DNA from: an uncultured Granulosicoccus sp.
Lineage (GTDB): Bacteria; Pseudomonadota; Gammaproteobacteria; Granulosicoccales; Granulosicoccaceae
Reading direction: 5' to 3'
Length of the DNA stretch: 64,000 nt
Assembly (NCBI GenBank): GCA_947495035.1
Contig: CANLXI010000032.1
Coordinates: 17,021-81,020 of the forward strand
The notes under the pieces are model-generated. The model saw nothing but the letters and a program-made list of their open reading frames with translations. It had not been told where the DNA came from and did no database searches. Of this stretch, positions 1-8,862 are shown in pieces; the first letter of the stretch is position 1; every line of letters begins with the position of its first letter. The translations under genes were made by a program, and so were the position numbers.

Positions 1-1
1 G

Positions 2-316
2 TTTCGTATCGACGTCGGCAAGGCCGTGTTCTACGCCGTTGATGACGATGAGCGCATTGGTGTCATGGCACGCATCGAGGCAGAAAAACTCAAGGGCAAG
101 GTCAGCGTTACCCGCTTCAAGGGGTTGGGCGAGATGAATCCGATGCAGCTGCGTGAAACCTCGGTGGCACCGGATACCCGTCGCCTGATTCGCCTGACCA
201 TCAGTGACGGTGACGATACCAACAAGACGATGGACATGATGCTGGCGAAAAAGCGCGCAAGTGATCGCAAGCGCTGGCTGGAAAACAAGGGTGATCTGGC
301 CGATGTGCAGATATGA
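2..316 (+). CDS. parE: DNA topoisomerase IV subunit B, C-terminal end (partial)
   Basis: Only the last 104 residues are present; the gene enters from the left edge in frame 2. ParE is the ATPase subunit of topoisomerase IV, which decatenates daughter chromosomes. The fragment carries the end of the TOPRIM/C-terminal region with the conserved stretch KGLGEMNPMQLRET, followed by the ParE-style tail in which MDMMLAKKRASDRKRWLENK closely resembles the end of E. coli ParE. GyrB shares the GLGEM segment, but its end differs, so ParE is preferred. The stop overlaps the next start in an ATGA arrangement, suggesting translational coupling to the hydrolase downstream. Confidence 0.9.
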   Translation, partial: FRIDVGKAVFYAVDDDERIGVMARIEAEKLKGKVSVTRFKGLGEMNPMQLRETSVAPDTRRLIRLTISDGDDTNKTMDMMLAKKRASDRKRWLENKGDLADVQI

Positions 317-1365
317 GTGCCAGCCCCATCGTGCGCAATGGTCTCGAATTTCCGTTCGACAGCTCGCCGGAACCGCATGAAAGTCGTCTGATCTGCGAGA
401 GCATCCGGTGGCAGCGTTTGCCTTTGCCCTTTGCGCTGGATCATGTCAATTGCTGGTTGCTTGGCGAGCCGGGCAAGCAGGTGCTGGTGGACACCGGTGT
501 CGACCTGCCCGGCAGTCGCGAGCAGTGGCAGTTGCACTTCGGCCAGGCGGGTGATTCGATTGCGAGTCCGCCCGAGAGCCTGCTTGTGACGCATTTCCAT
601 CCGGATCACAGCGGTCTGGCCGGCTGGTTCGCCAAGGCTGGCAGCCGTCTGTATGGCAGTGCCGTGGAAGTCGGCTTGTCACGCATGCTGTGCAACATCG
701 ATGATGAGCACTATGGCGATTTCTACGCTGACTGGTATGCGTCCAATGGTCTGGATGCTGCTCGGGTGGAGGCTGTTCGGCGCAATGCGAATACCTATCG
801 ACGGATCGTGCATCAGCCACCGGAAGACGCCGCATGGACCTTTCTGCGCGACTCGCAATCCGTGGAGCTGGGAGGCGAGCACTACGCGGTGATGATCGGC
901 CGGGGCCATGCGCCGGACATGCTGATGCTGTATCGCGAGCGGGATCATGTGCTGATTGCTGCCGACCAGATTCTGCCGAGCATCTCTCCCAATGTCAGTG
1001 TCATGCCGCGCCTGCAGGATCCGAACCCGCTGGAGAGTTTCCTGCAGACGCTGGACAGTCTGAAACGGTTACCGGCAGATACACTGGTGCTGCCGTCTCA
1101 CGGACTGCCGTTTCGCGGCTTGCATGCTCGAATAGCTGCACTCGAAGCCCACCACCAGGCCCGACTGGACGAGGTCTGGCAGGCCTGTGCCGAGCCGGCT
1201 TCTGCCCACGACCTGTTCGGGGTGCTGTTCCGGCGCGAGCTGGATGCCCAGCAGATGTCATTCGCTCTCGGTGAAAGCCTGGCCCATCTGCATCATCTGG
1301 AGAATGCCGGGCGACTGCAGCGATCACTCGACGATGGTGTGGTACGCTTTCGACAGTCCGGCTGA
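313..1365 (+). CDS. MBL-fold metallohydrolase
   Basis: A 350-residue metallo-beta-lactamase-fold hydrolase. The zinc-binding motif HFHPDH lies at residues 94–99 (H94, H96, D98, H99). Further likely ligands are H199 in GRGHAPDM, D218 in AADQILP and H263 in PSHGLPF. The last ~70 residues, after the catalytic domain, look like the winged-helix tail found in LACTB2-like members of this family. The ATG overlaps the parE stop by 4 bases, so the start is well placed. The substrate cannot be told from sequence; thioesters, nucleotides or glyoxalase-type substrates are all possible for this fold. No signal peptide is visible, so it is probably cytoplasmic. Confidence 0.85.
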   Translation: MSASPIVRNGLEFPFDSSPEPHESRLICESIRWQRLPLPFALDHVNCWLLGEPGKQVLVDTGVDLPGSREQWQLHFGQAGDSIASPPESLLVTHFHPDHSGLAGWFAKAGSRLYGSAVEVGLSRMLCNIDDEHYGDFYADWYASNGLDAARVEAVRRNANTYRRIVHQPPEDAAWTFLRDSQSVELGGEHYAVMIGRGHAPDMLMLYRERDHVLIAADQILPSISPNVSVMPRLQDPNPLESFLQTLDSLKRLPADTLVLPSHGLPFRGLHARIAALEAHHQARLDEVWQACAEPASAHDLFGVLFRRELDAQQMSFALGESLAHLHHLENAGRLQRSLDDGVVRFRQSG

Positions 1366-1426
1366 ACCATGCAGTGTGCAGGGTTTGCAGCCTGCTGACA
1401 TTCCAGTGCGTCATGGTAAACGTGAC

Positions 1427-1456
1427 TGGACAAGTAGTGCCGATAGCACTTATTAT
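1427..1456 (+). promoter_or_regulatory. Probable sigma-70 promoter of carAB
   Basis: A -35 hexamer TGGACA (1427–1432) and a -10 hexamer TATTAT (1451–1456) are separated by 18 bases. Each matches the consensus at five of six positions. Transcription would start near 1463, about 80 bases before the proposed carA start. I did not see a convincing ArgR or PurR operator nearby. Confidence 0.55.
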
Positions 1457-1541
1457 TAGAGAAATTTAGCAGCGGGGAAATCTGGCTTGGAAAGCAGCTT
1501 TCTCCGTTTTTGTGTGCGCAACGCTGGAACCTTCATACACC

Positions 1542-2699
1542 GTGTCCCGACCTGCCATCCTAGTACTTGCTGACGGCACCTGTTTTGACGGAAATGCCAT
1601 CGGCATTGATGGTCTGTCAGTGGGTGAAGTCGTTTTCAATACCGCCATGACGGGCTATCAGGAAATCCTGACCGACCCCTCCTATGCGCAGCAGATTGTC
1701 ACCCTGACTTACCCGCATATCGGCAGCACCGGAACCAATGCGCAGGACATGGAATCGGCTTCGGTCTTCTGCACCGGTCTGGTCATCCGTGACCTGCCGC
1801 GATTGCACAGCAACTTCCGCGCGGATCAGAGTCTGGAGTCCTTTCTGGAGCAGCACCGCGTGGTCGCCATCAGCGATCTGGACACACGTGCCCTGACCCG
1901 ACTGCTGCGCGACAAGGGCGCTCAGAATGGCTGCATCCTGGCAGGTCCTGAGCTGGCCAGCGAAGAAGGTCGTGCGCAGGCGATCGAGAAGGCGCTGGCC
2001 GCTGCCCGTGGATTTCCCGGCCTGGCCGGCATGGACCTGGCCAGCGAAGTCAGTTGCAAGGAGCCCTATCAGTGGACGGAAGGCACCTGGTCGCTGGAAC
2101 CCGTGGCTGCCGAAGACCTGCCCAGGGCCTTGCCCGGACGGCACATCGTCGCCATGGACTTTGGCGTCAAGCACAACATTTTGAGACTGTTCATCGACCG
2201 GGGCTGCTCGGTCACGGTAGTGCCGGCTACCTGGACTGCGGCGCAGATTCGCGAGCTGAACCCGGATGGTCTCTTCCTGTCCAACGGACCCGGCGATCCG
2301 GAGCCGTGCGATTACGCGATCAACACGATCAGAGAACTGCTGGCGGACAAGCTGCCGACCTTCGGCATCTGCCTGGGTCACCAGTTACTGGCTCTGGCAT
2401 CGGGCGCGCGTTCGATCAAGATGAAATTCGGCCACCACGGTGCCAACCATCCGGTGCTCGACAAGGCCAGTGGTCGCGTCATGATCAGCAGCCAGAACCA
2501 TGGCTTTGCCGTCGATGCAGATTCACTCAACAACACGCTGGCCGTTACACACGTCTCGCTGTTCGACAACTCGCTGCAGGGTATTCGTCGGCTCGATGTG
2601 CCTGCACTGAGCTTTCAGGGTCATCCTGAAGCGAGCCCCGGACCACACGATGTGGTCGAGCTTTTCGACGAATTCCTGAAGCTGCTACCTGCCGCGTAA
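1542..2699 (+). CDS. carA: Carbamoyl-phosphate synthase small subunit
   Basis: The glutaminase subunit of carbamoyl-phosphate synthase. It releases ammonia from glutamine for the large subunit, feeding arginine and pyrimidine synthesis. The N-terminal CarA domain begins with ILVLADGTCFDGNAIG, matching the E. coli start. The C-terminal class I amidotransferase domain has the nucleophile C277 in GICLGHQLL and the H361/E363 pair in QGHPEAS. The GTG at 1542 fits the family length (385 aa). An upstream in-frame GTG at 1512 would add ten residues with no family counterpart. carB follows after 28 bases. Confidence 0.95.
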   Translation: MSRPAILVLADGTCFDGNAIGIDGLSVGEVVFNTAMTGYQEILTDPSYAQQIVTLTYPHIGSTGTNAQDMESASVFCTGLVIRDLPRLHSNFRADQSLESFLEQHRVVAISDLDTRALTRLLRDKGAQNGCILAGPELASEEGRAQAIEKALAAARGFPGLAGMDLASEVSCKEPYQWTEGTWSLEPVAAEDLPRALPGRHIVAMDFGVKHNILRLFIDRGCSVTVVPATWTAAQIRELNPDGLFLSNGPGDPEPCDYAINTIRELLADKLPTFGICLGHQLLALASGARSIKMKFGHHGANHPVLDKASGRVMISSQNHGFAVDADSLNNTLAVTHVSLFDNSLQGIRRLDVPALSFQGHPEASPGPHDVVELFDEFLKLLPAA

Positions 2700-2727
2700 T
2701 GCGGTTCTTCGACTAACGGTCTCTACC

Positions 2728-5700
2728 ATGCCAAAACGCACGGACATCAAAAGCGTCCTGATCATCGGCGCAGGTCCCATTGTCATCGGACAGGCCTGCG
2801 AATTCGACTATTCCGGAGCACAGGCCTGCAAGGCCCTGCGCGAGGAGGGATATCGGGTCATCCTGGTCAACTCCAATCCGGCCACCATCATGACGGATCC
2901 GTCGATGGCCGATGCCATCTACATCGAGCCGATCGACTGGCGTGTCGTTCGTACCATCATCGAGCGCGAAAAGCCGGATGCGCTGCTGCCGACCATGGGT
3001 GGGCAGACGGCTCTGAACTGCGCGCTCGATCTGGCTCGAGAAGGTGTGCTGGAGGAATTCGGCGTCGAGATGATCGGTGCACGTCCCGAAGCCATCGACA
3101 TGGCCGAGGATCGCGACAAGTTCCGCCAGGCGATGACGGAAATCGGTTTGAGCACGCCCAAGGCGGCCATTGCCCATACCCTGGAAGAAGCCTGGGAAGG
3201 CCAGGCGGAGATCGGCTTCCCCTGCATCATACGGCCGTCATTCACCATGGGTGGCAGCGGCGGTGGCATTGCCTACAACCGTGAAGAATTCGAAGCCATC
3301 ATCACCCGCGGTCTGGATCTGTCCCGTACCACCGAAGTACTGCTGGAAGAGTCGGTACTGGGCTGGAAGGAATACGAGATGGAAGTGGTGCGTGACAATG
3401 CCGACAACGTCATCATTGTCTGCTCCATCGAGAATCTGGACCCCATGGGCATCCACACCGGCGACTCGATCACGGTGGCGCCGGCACAGACGTTGACGGA
3501 CAAGGAATACCAGATCATGCGTGACGCGTCCTGTGCAGTGCTGCGCAAGATCGGCGTGGACACGGGTGGGTCCAATGTACAGTTCGCGATCAATCCCGAT
3601 ACAGGGGCGATGATCATCATCGAGATGAATCCGCGTGTGTCACGCTCCTCGGCGCTGGCCTCCAAGGCGACCGGTTTTCCGATTGCCAGAGTCGCTGCCA
3701 AGCTGGCCGTGGGATTCACCCTGAACGAGCTGCGCAATGAAATCACCGGTGGGGCCACGCCTGCATCGTTTGAGCCCAGCATCGATTACGTTGTCACCAA
3801 GATTCCTCGGTTCACCTTCGAGAAATTCCCGACGGCCGACAATCGTCTGACCACACAGATGAAATCGGTCGGTGAGGTCATGGCCATCGGTCGAACTTTC
3901 AAGGAGTCCTTCCAGAAAGCGCTGCGTGGTCTGGAAATCGATGTCAACGGGCTTGATGAAATTCTTCCGGCGGACCTGTCCGCCGACGAGCGCGCCGCCA
4001 CCATCGATGGCGAAATGCGCCAGACTCGTGAGCATCGTCTGTGGTTTGTCGGGGAAGCCTTTCGTCATGGACAGAGCATCGATGATGTCTTCAATGCCAC
4101 GGCCATTGATCGCTGGTTCCTGTGTCAGATCAAGGAAATCATCGATGCCGAGCTGGCCCTGCAAGGCAGCGATCTGCAAAGTCTGGACGCTGGCGATGTG
4201 CGTCAGCTCAAGCGTGACGGATTCAGTGATGCCAGACTGGCGAAGCTGCTGAATGTCACTGAGCAGGCGTTTCGCGAGCATCGCAAGTCGCTGAACATCA
4301 ACCCGGTCTACAAGCGGGTGGATTCCTGTGCAGCGGAGTTTGCCAGCAATACCGCCTACATGTATTCCACCTACGAGCAATTCTGCGAATCCGAGCCTTC
4401 GGACAAGAAGAAGATCATGGTGCTTGGTGGTGGGCCGAACCGGATCGGGCAGGGCATCGAATTCGATTACTGCTGTGTACATGCCGCTCTGGCCTTGCGA
4501 GACGATGGGTTCGAGACCATCATGGTCAACTGCAACCCGGAGACGGTGTCGACCGATTTCGATACATCCGACCGCTTGTACTTCGAGCCGTTGACACTGG
4601 AAGACGTACTGGCTGTCATCGACGTCGAGAAGCCGTTGGGTGTCATCGTTCAGTATGGTGGTCAGACTCCCTTGAAGCTGGCACGTGATCTGTTGGCGGC
4701 GGGCGCGCCAATCATCGGCACGTCACCCGATTCCATCGATCTGGCCGAAGATCGGGAGCGTTTCCAGCAATTGATCGAGAACCTGGGGCTCAAGCAGCCT
4801 CCCAATCGCACGGCGCGAACGCAGGAAGATGCGCTGCGACTGGCCGATGAAATCGGATACCCTCTGGTGGTCAGGCCCAGCTACGTTCTGGGCGGACGTG
4901 CCATGGAAATCGTGCGCGAATCGGCCGAGCTGTCACGCTACATGACCGAGGCGGTCAATGTCTCCAACGATTCGCCCGTGCTGCTGGATCGCTTCCTCAA
5001 TGATGCCGTCGAAGTGGATGTCGATGCGATCTGCGATGGCGAGAACGTGGTTATCGGTGGAATCATGGAGCACATCGAAGAGGCAGGCATCCATTCCGGG
5101 GATTCGGCCTGTTCCCTGCCACCGTTCACACTCTCGGAAGAGCGTTGCGCCGAATTGTCCGAACAGGTCAGTCAGATGGCCAAGGCACTGGGTGTTGTCG
5201 GCCTGATGAATACTCAGTTCGCGATACAGGGCGATACGGTCTATGTGCTGGAGGTCAATCCACGGGCTTCGCGGACCGTGCCGTTCGTCTCGAAGGCAAC
5301 CGGAGTGCCCCTGGCGAAGGTGGCTGCTCGTTGCATGGCTGGCATGAGTCTGGCGTCACAGGGCATGCTCGAGCTGCCGGTACCCAGCCATTTCAGTGTG
5401 AAGGAATCGGTGTTTCCGTTTGCCAAGTTTCCTGGCGTGGACACCTTGCTCGGACCGGAAATGAAGTCTACCGGTGAAGTCATGGGGACGGGACGTACGT
5501 TTGGCGAGGCTTTCTTCAAGGCATCTCTGGGCGCTTCGTCCGAACTGCCGCAGTCAGGTCTGGCCTTCATCAGTGTACGCGATCAGGACAAGCAGAGAGT
5601 GATCGAGGTTGCTCGCAGCCTGACGGATGCCGGTTTCACACTGATGGCCACCGATGGTACCCAGAAGGTGATCAGCGAAGCGGGTATCGACTGCGTGCGC

Positions 5701-5952
5701 ATCAACAAGCTGCAGCAGGGGCAACCGCACATTCTCGACGAGATCAAGAATGATGCCGTCAGCCTGATCATCAACACCACTGATGGTCGTCAGGCCATCA
5801 CCGATTCCTACTACATTCGCCAACAGGCCCTGGCACGCAAGATCCCGTATACGACTACATTGTCCGGCGCCATTGCCATTTGCGCGGCTCTGTCGCACAG
5901 CGCCAGCGGTCCTGTCTACCGGCTCAGCGACATTCATTCGGAGCAAGCATGA
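2728..5952 (+). CDS. carB: Carbamoyl-phosphate synthase large subunit
   Basis: A 1,074-residue CarB, the usual length. It makes carbamoyl phosphate from bicarbonate, ammonia and two ATP. The two homologous ATP-grasp halves are visible: the N-terminal carboxyphosphate half opens with VLIIGAGPIVIGQACEFDYS, and the second half opens near residue 557 with KIMVLGGGPNRIGQGIEFDY. The C-terminal ~130 residues form the MGS-like allosteric domain (GLAFISVRDQDK onward), where UMP or ornithine bind in enterobacterial CarB. It follows carA directly, and its stop overlaps the greA start (ATGA), so carA-carB-greA probably form one transcript. Confidence 0.97.
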   Translation: MPKRTDIKSVLIIGAGPIVIGQACEFDYSGAQACKALREEGYRVILVNSNPATIMTDPSMADAIYIEPIDWRVVRTIIEREKPDALLPTMGGQTALNCALDLAREGVLEEFGVEMIGARPEAIDMAEDRDKFRQAMTEIGLSTPKAAIAHTLEEAWEGQAEIGFPCIIRPSFTMGGSGGGIAYNREEFEAIITRGLDLSRTTEVLLEESVLGWKEYEMEVVRDNADNVIIVCSIENLDPMGIHTGDSITVAPAQTLTDKEYQIMRDASCAVLRKIGVDTGGSNVQFAINPDTGAMIIIEMNPRVSRSSALASKATGFPIARVAAKLAVGFTLNELRNEITGGATPASFEPSIDYVVTKIPRFTFEKFPTADNRLTTQMKSVGEVMAIGRTFKESFQKALRGLEIDVNGLDEILPADLSADERAATIDGEMRQTREHRLWFVGEAFRHGQSIDDVFNATAIDRWFLCQIKEIIDAELALQGSDLQSLDAGDVRQLKRDGFSDARLAKLLNVTEQAFREHRKSLNINPVYKRVDSCAAEFASNTAYMYSTYEQFCESEPSDKKKIMVLGGGPNRIGQGIEFDYCCVHAALALRDDGFETIMVNCNPETVSTDFDTSDRLYFEPLTLEDVLAVIDVEKPLGVIVQYGGQTPLKLARDLLAAGAPIIGTSPDSIDLAEDRERFQQLIENLGLKQPPNRTARTQEDALRLADEIGYPLVVRPSYVLGGRAMEIVRESAELSRYMTEAVNVSNDSPVLLDRFLNDAVEVDVDAICDGENVVIGGIMEHIEEAGIHSGDSACSLPPFTLSEERCAELSEQVSQMAKALGVVGLMNTQFAIQGDTVYVLEVNPRASRTVPFVSKATGVPLAKVAARCMAGMSLASQGMLELPVPSHFSVKESVFPFAKFPGVDTLLGPEMKSTGEVMGTGRTFGEAFFKASLGASSELPQSGLAFISVRDQDKQRVIEVARSLTDAGFTLMATDGTQKVISEAGIDCVRINKLQQGQPHILDEIKNDAVSLIINTTDGRQAITDSYYIRQQALARKIPYTTTLSGAIAICAALSHSASGPVYRLSDIHSEQA

Positions 5953-6425
5953 ACAAGGTACCCATGACCAAGCGCGGCGAAACGCTGCTGCGCGAAGAAC
6001 TGGCTGATTTGAAAGGTGTGCAACGACCTCGCGTCATTCAGGCCATTGCCGATGCACGTGAACACGGTGACCTGAAGGAGAACGCCGAGTACCACGCGGC
6101 ACGCGAACAGCAGAGCTTCATCGAAGGCCGGGTGAAGGAAATCGAAGCCAAGCTGTCCACTGCCCAAGTCATCGATGTCACGACATTGCCCAAGTCCGGC
6201 AAGGTGGTGTTCGGTACCACCGTGAAATTGCTGGACCTGGATACGGATGAGGAAATCACCTATCAGATCGTGGGTGATGATGAAGCCGATCTGAAGGCAC
6301 GTCGCATCAGCGTGGCTTCGCCGGTTGCCAAGGCACTGATCGGCAAGGAAGAGGGCGACGAGGTTGCAGTGACAACTCCGAAGGGGATCCGGGAATACGA
6401 GATTCTCGAAGTCAGCTACATCTGA
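5949..6425 (+). CDS. greA: Transcription elongation factor GreA
   Basis: A 158-residue GreA, full family length. It binds the RNA polymerase secondary channel and stimulates cleavage of backtracked transcripts. The N-terminal antiparallel coiled coil (about residues 1–75) has the conserved tip region GDLKENAEYHAAREQQ, whose acidic residues act at the polymerase active site. The C-terminal FKBP-like globular domain runs from about residue 80 and ends with the GreA-type GIREYEILEVSYI. The ATG at 5949 overlaps the carB stop by 4 bases. An in-frame start further upstream lies inside carB and is unlikely. Confidence 0.97.
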   Translation: MNKVPMTKRGETLLREELADLKGVQRPRVIQAIADAREHGDLKENAEYHAAREQQSFIEGRVKEIEAKLSTAQVIDVTTLPKSGKVVFGTTVKLLDLDTDEEITYQIVGDDEADLKARRISVASPVAKALIGKEEGDEVAVTTPKGIREYEILEVSYI

Positions 6426-6601
6426 TTGCTGACCCGGAAGTGCGGCCCTGTCGACACGTGAGCGTTTGTTCATGAGTAACAGGTCGCGCTGTTGTCCGAA
6501 TTATCTATGTCACAATACAGCGTGTATTTGACAATCTGCGCCATTGCAGATCGGTCGAAGTCGTTCCCTGTAGTAGGCAGTGAAGTGTGTTGAGCCCTAT
6601 G

Positions 6602-7216
6602 ATGCCTGATAAAAAGAACCAGTTTGCCTCTCCCAGACGATCCTTCCTCAAGAGCGTGAGTGCGATGGGGCTGGCAGCTGGCTCAAGTGCCCTGACAGGG
6701 ACGATCGTGAGCACGGCATTGACGGGACAGGCATTTGCCGCGCCGTTAGCCGAGCTTGACCCCATGGCATCCCGTCGCATCCGTTTGGTCAATGCACATA
6801 CCTGGGAAAAGCTCAATGTCGTGTACTTCACGCATGGCATCTATATCGATGAGAACATCCAGCAGCTCAATCATCTGATGCGTGACCGTCGCGCCAATGC
6901 CTCGATCGACATGGATACGGCTCTGTTCGATCAGCTGCTGCGTGTGCAGATGGCCCTGGGCACCGAGGAGCCTGTCCACGTCCTGTCCGGCTACCGTACC
7001 CCGGAAACCAATGCCAAGCTGCGTCGCCGTTCCCCCGGTGTGGCAAAGTTCAGTCTGCATATGGAAGGACGAGCAGCAGATATCTACATTCCCGGTGTGC
7101 CCATCGAGAAGCTGCATCAGGCTGCAATGGACATGCAGGCCGGCGGTGTCGGTCTATACAGCAATTCCAACTTCGTTCATGTGGACACCGGAAGCGTCCG
7201 CCACTGGGGCAGCTGA
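6602..7216 (+). CDS. Tat-exported M15-like peptidase (DUF882/YcbK family)
   Basis: A 204-residue exported protein. The N-terminus carries a twin-arginine motif (SPRRSFLKS, R12–R13) followed by a hydrophobic stretch ending near QAFAAP, so it is probably exported folded by Tat. The mature domain has the M15 metallopeptidase signature: H153 and D160 in SLHMEGRAADI, with a third ligand H193 in FVHVDTG. This family includes YcbK/MepK-type murein endopeptidases, so a role in peptidoglycan remodelling is likely (inference). ATGs at 6599 and 6602 are both possible starts, as is GTG at 6587; 6602 gives a typical short n-region. Confidence 0.85.
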   Translation: MPDKKNQFASPRRSFLKSVSAMGLAAGSSALTGTIVSTALTGQAFAAPLAELDPMASRRIRLVNAHTWEKLNVVYFTHGIYIDENIQQLNHLMRDRRANASIDMDTALFDQLLRVQMALGTEEPVHVLSGYRTPETNAKLRRRSPGVAKFSLHMEGRAADIYIPGVPIEKLHQAAMDMQAGGVGLYSNSNFVHVDTGSVRHWGS

Positions 7217-7396
7217 GCGCGCGCGCCAATCCAGTGTGTAGCAGCCGACATTTCCATTCTGTCGACTGTGATTTGCCACGCAGCTACAGTCAAATCAGAT
7301 GCCGGTAGCTCCCCGACTGTCATAGTATTGGCAGCATGTCGTGAAAGGTCAGTACTCTGACGCTTCACGTTGACTGCCTCAAGTTGGGAGACTGCC

Positions 7397-8086
7397 GTGA
7401 AAAACAACAAGAAAATCCTGAACCGGTCGGTTCGCAAGCAGCTGACTGGCTGTGTCCTTTCCGTATTGACCCTGGCGGGTCTGGCCGGGTCGCTGTCGGT
7501 ACAGGCGAGTCAGTTCGGACTACGCGTTCTGGATCAGTCCGGTATGGCGGTATCAGGCGCATCGGTCTGTGTCGGTCTGCCCGGCAATTACAAGCAGTTC
7601 GGTTCCAGCTTCACTGACAGCGAAGGCCTTGCCATCATCGACGTGCCGAATGTGCCTCTGGTGGTAACGGTGTCGAAGACCCGTTTCAGCGGCTTGCGCA
7701 TGAGTGAACCGGCGCGTGGCTTCACCATGATCAAGGAAGTGGTTTTGAGTGAAGGTGTGCCGGGGCCTCGCTGTCGCGCGGGCAGTACCTTTGCCGATGC
7801 ACCTTCCAGCATCAAGGTGGATCGAGTCGATGTGATCGAAACCGCCGGTGCTACACAGTTGCAACTGGATGTGTCGGGTCGTCCGAGTCATTACCGGGTG
7901 AGTGATCAGTCCGGTTTCCACGATGCCAGCTGGCAGCCCTATGACAGCCGTATCGTGCTACCGCTGTCGCTGGCACGTCAGGGGCAGATCTTCCTGCAGA
8001 TGAGGCGCTATGAAGGCAGCTCCGATTCCTGGCTGGAAGCACGCTCGTCAGTCGTTGAAGTTCTGCTGCCGTTGAGTGCGCATTGA
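7397..8086 (+). CDS. Exported protein of unknown function
   Basis: A 229-residue protein with a clear Sec signal peptide: a basic n-region (KNNKKILNRSVRKQ), a hydrophobic core and a likely cleavage after SVQA near residue 37. The segment after it (FGLRVLDQSGMAVSGASVCVG) resembles carboxypeptidase-regulatory-like or Ig-like beta folds seen in surface and periplasmic proteins; that is a loose resemblance only. The GTG start is supported by GGGAG six bases upstream. It stands alone, and I do not recognise a specific family. Confidence 0.7.
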   Translation: MKNNKKILNRSVRKQLTGCVLSVLTLAGLAGSLSVQASQFGLRVLDQSGMAVSGASVCVGLPGNYKQFGSSFTDSEGLAIIDVPNVPLVVTVSKTRFSGLRMSEPARGFTMIKEVVLSEGVPGPRCRAGSTFADAPSSIKVDRVDVIETAGATQLQLDVSGRPSHYRVSDQSGFHDASWQPYDSRIVLPLSLARQGQIFLQMRRYEGSSDSWLEARSSVVEVLLPLSAH

Positions 8087-8108
8087 GCGTAGATGGCAGA
8101 AGGACGAC

Positions 8109-8303
8109 TCAGCGAACGTCCTTGTTGACCGATTCGATCTCTTCCTGACTCAAGGTACGGGCTTCCTCTTCGAGCATGACGGGAATACCGTCACGAATGG
8201 GGAAGGCCAGCGCAGCCTGACGTGACCACAGTTCGTCATCACGCTTGATGAGTTTGCCCTTGGTGACCGGGCAAACCAGTATATCCAGCAGTCTCTTGTC
8301 CAT
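8109..8303 (-). CDS. Trm112/YcaR family small protein
   Basis: A 64-residue protein close to E. coli YcaR in length and sequence. It starts MDKRLLDILVCPVTKGKL and has the conserved ALAFPIRDGIPVMLEEEAR. The family is a small zinc-ribbon-like fold related to eukaryotic Trm112, a methyltransferase activator. Its bacterial role is unclear, though it often sits near lpxK/kdsB. Here only one cysteine of the CPxC pair remains (CPVT), as in many proteobacterial members. None of the usual lipid A neighbours is present. Confidence 0.88.
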   Translation of the reverse strand: MDKRLLDILVCPVTKGKLIKRDDELWSRQAALAFPIRDGIPVMLEEEARTLSQEEIESVNKDVR

Positions 8304-8370
8304 GGCGCGAGTCTAGCGCACTCTGTGACATGTTGGCGCATGAGCCGACAAGATCACAGGCATTGTCCGC

Positions 8371-8862
8371 TCAGCCGGCGACCGGCAATGTGTAGCTGGG
8401 CTGATAGTTGACCTGAAAGCGTGAAAGGATCTGCCTGATCTGCTTCTCGTCAGGTGTGTCGCTGAATTCGAAGGCATCGATGCCGGCACGTGCCATGAAC
8501 AGCAGCTGGTCAGGTCGAACATCCCCACTGGCGCGCAACTCACCCGCGAAATGGAACTGCTCCCGCAGCATGCGCGCCTGGCTGTAACCTCGTCCATCGG
8601 TGTATTTCGGGAAATCGATGACGATCAACTGAATCCGGTGCAGGTGCTCGGCCAACAGTTGTACATCATCTTCCGGACTCAGGAACACGCCTGATACTCG
8701 ACTGTTGGCATGTGCCTGCAACTCCAGAAAGCGTGACAGGCTGACCAGCACCGGTGCATCGATCTGCTCGGCATTCAGGGCCTGCGTCGTCTGAGGCGCG
8801 TCATCGTCAAGACGAATCCAGGGATTGTCGGTCATCAGGTGACCGTTACGCAGCAGAGGCAT
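8371..8862 (-). CDS. DUF934 protein, sulfite reductase partner
   Basis: A 163-residue DUF934 protein. The family is almost always encoded directly after the Pseudomonas-type sulfite reductase CysI and is annotated as probably involved in sulfite reduction; its biochemistry is unsettled. The conserved DFPKYTDGRGYSQARMLRE core is visible, followed by ELRASGDVRPDQL. The ATG at 8862 has AAGGAG nine bases upstream and lies inside the cysI 3' end (17-base overlap), implying translational coupling. Longer upstream starts would read through cysI and are rejected. Confidence 0.88.
   Translation of the reverse strand: MPLLRNGHLMTDNPWIRLDDDAPQTTQALNAEQIDAPVLVSLSRFLELQAHANSRVSGVFLSPEDDVQLLAEHLHRIQLIVIDFPKYTDGRGYSQARMLREQFHFAGELRASGDVRPDQLLFMARAGIDAFEFSDTPDEKQIRQILSRFQVNYQPSYTLPVAG

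Noticed and set aside
2..316. GyrB instead of ParE for the partial gene
   Set aside because: The tail (MDMMLAKKRASDRKRWLE) matches the ParE ending much better than GyrB.
6528..6556. A perfect TTGACA before the Tat-exported peptidase gene
   Set aside because: No acceptable -10 sequence lies 16–18 bases downstream, so I did not call a promoter.
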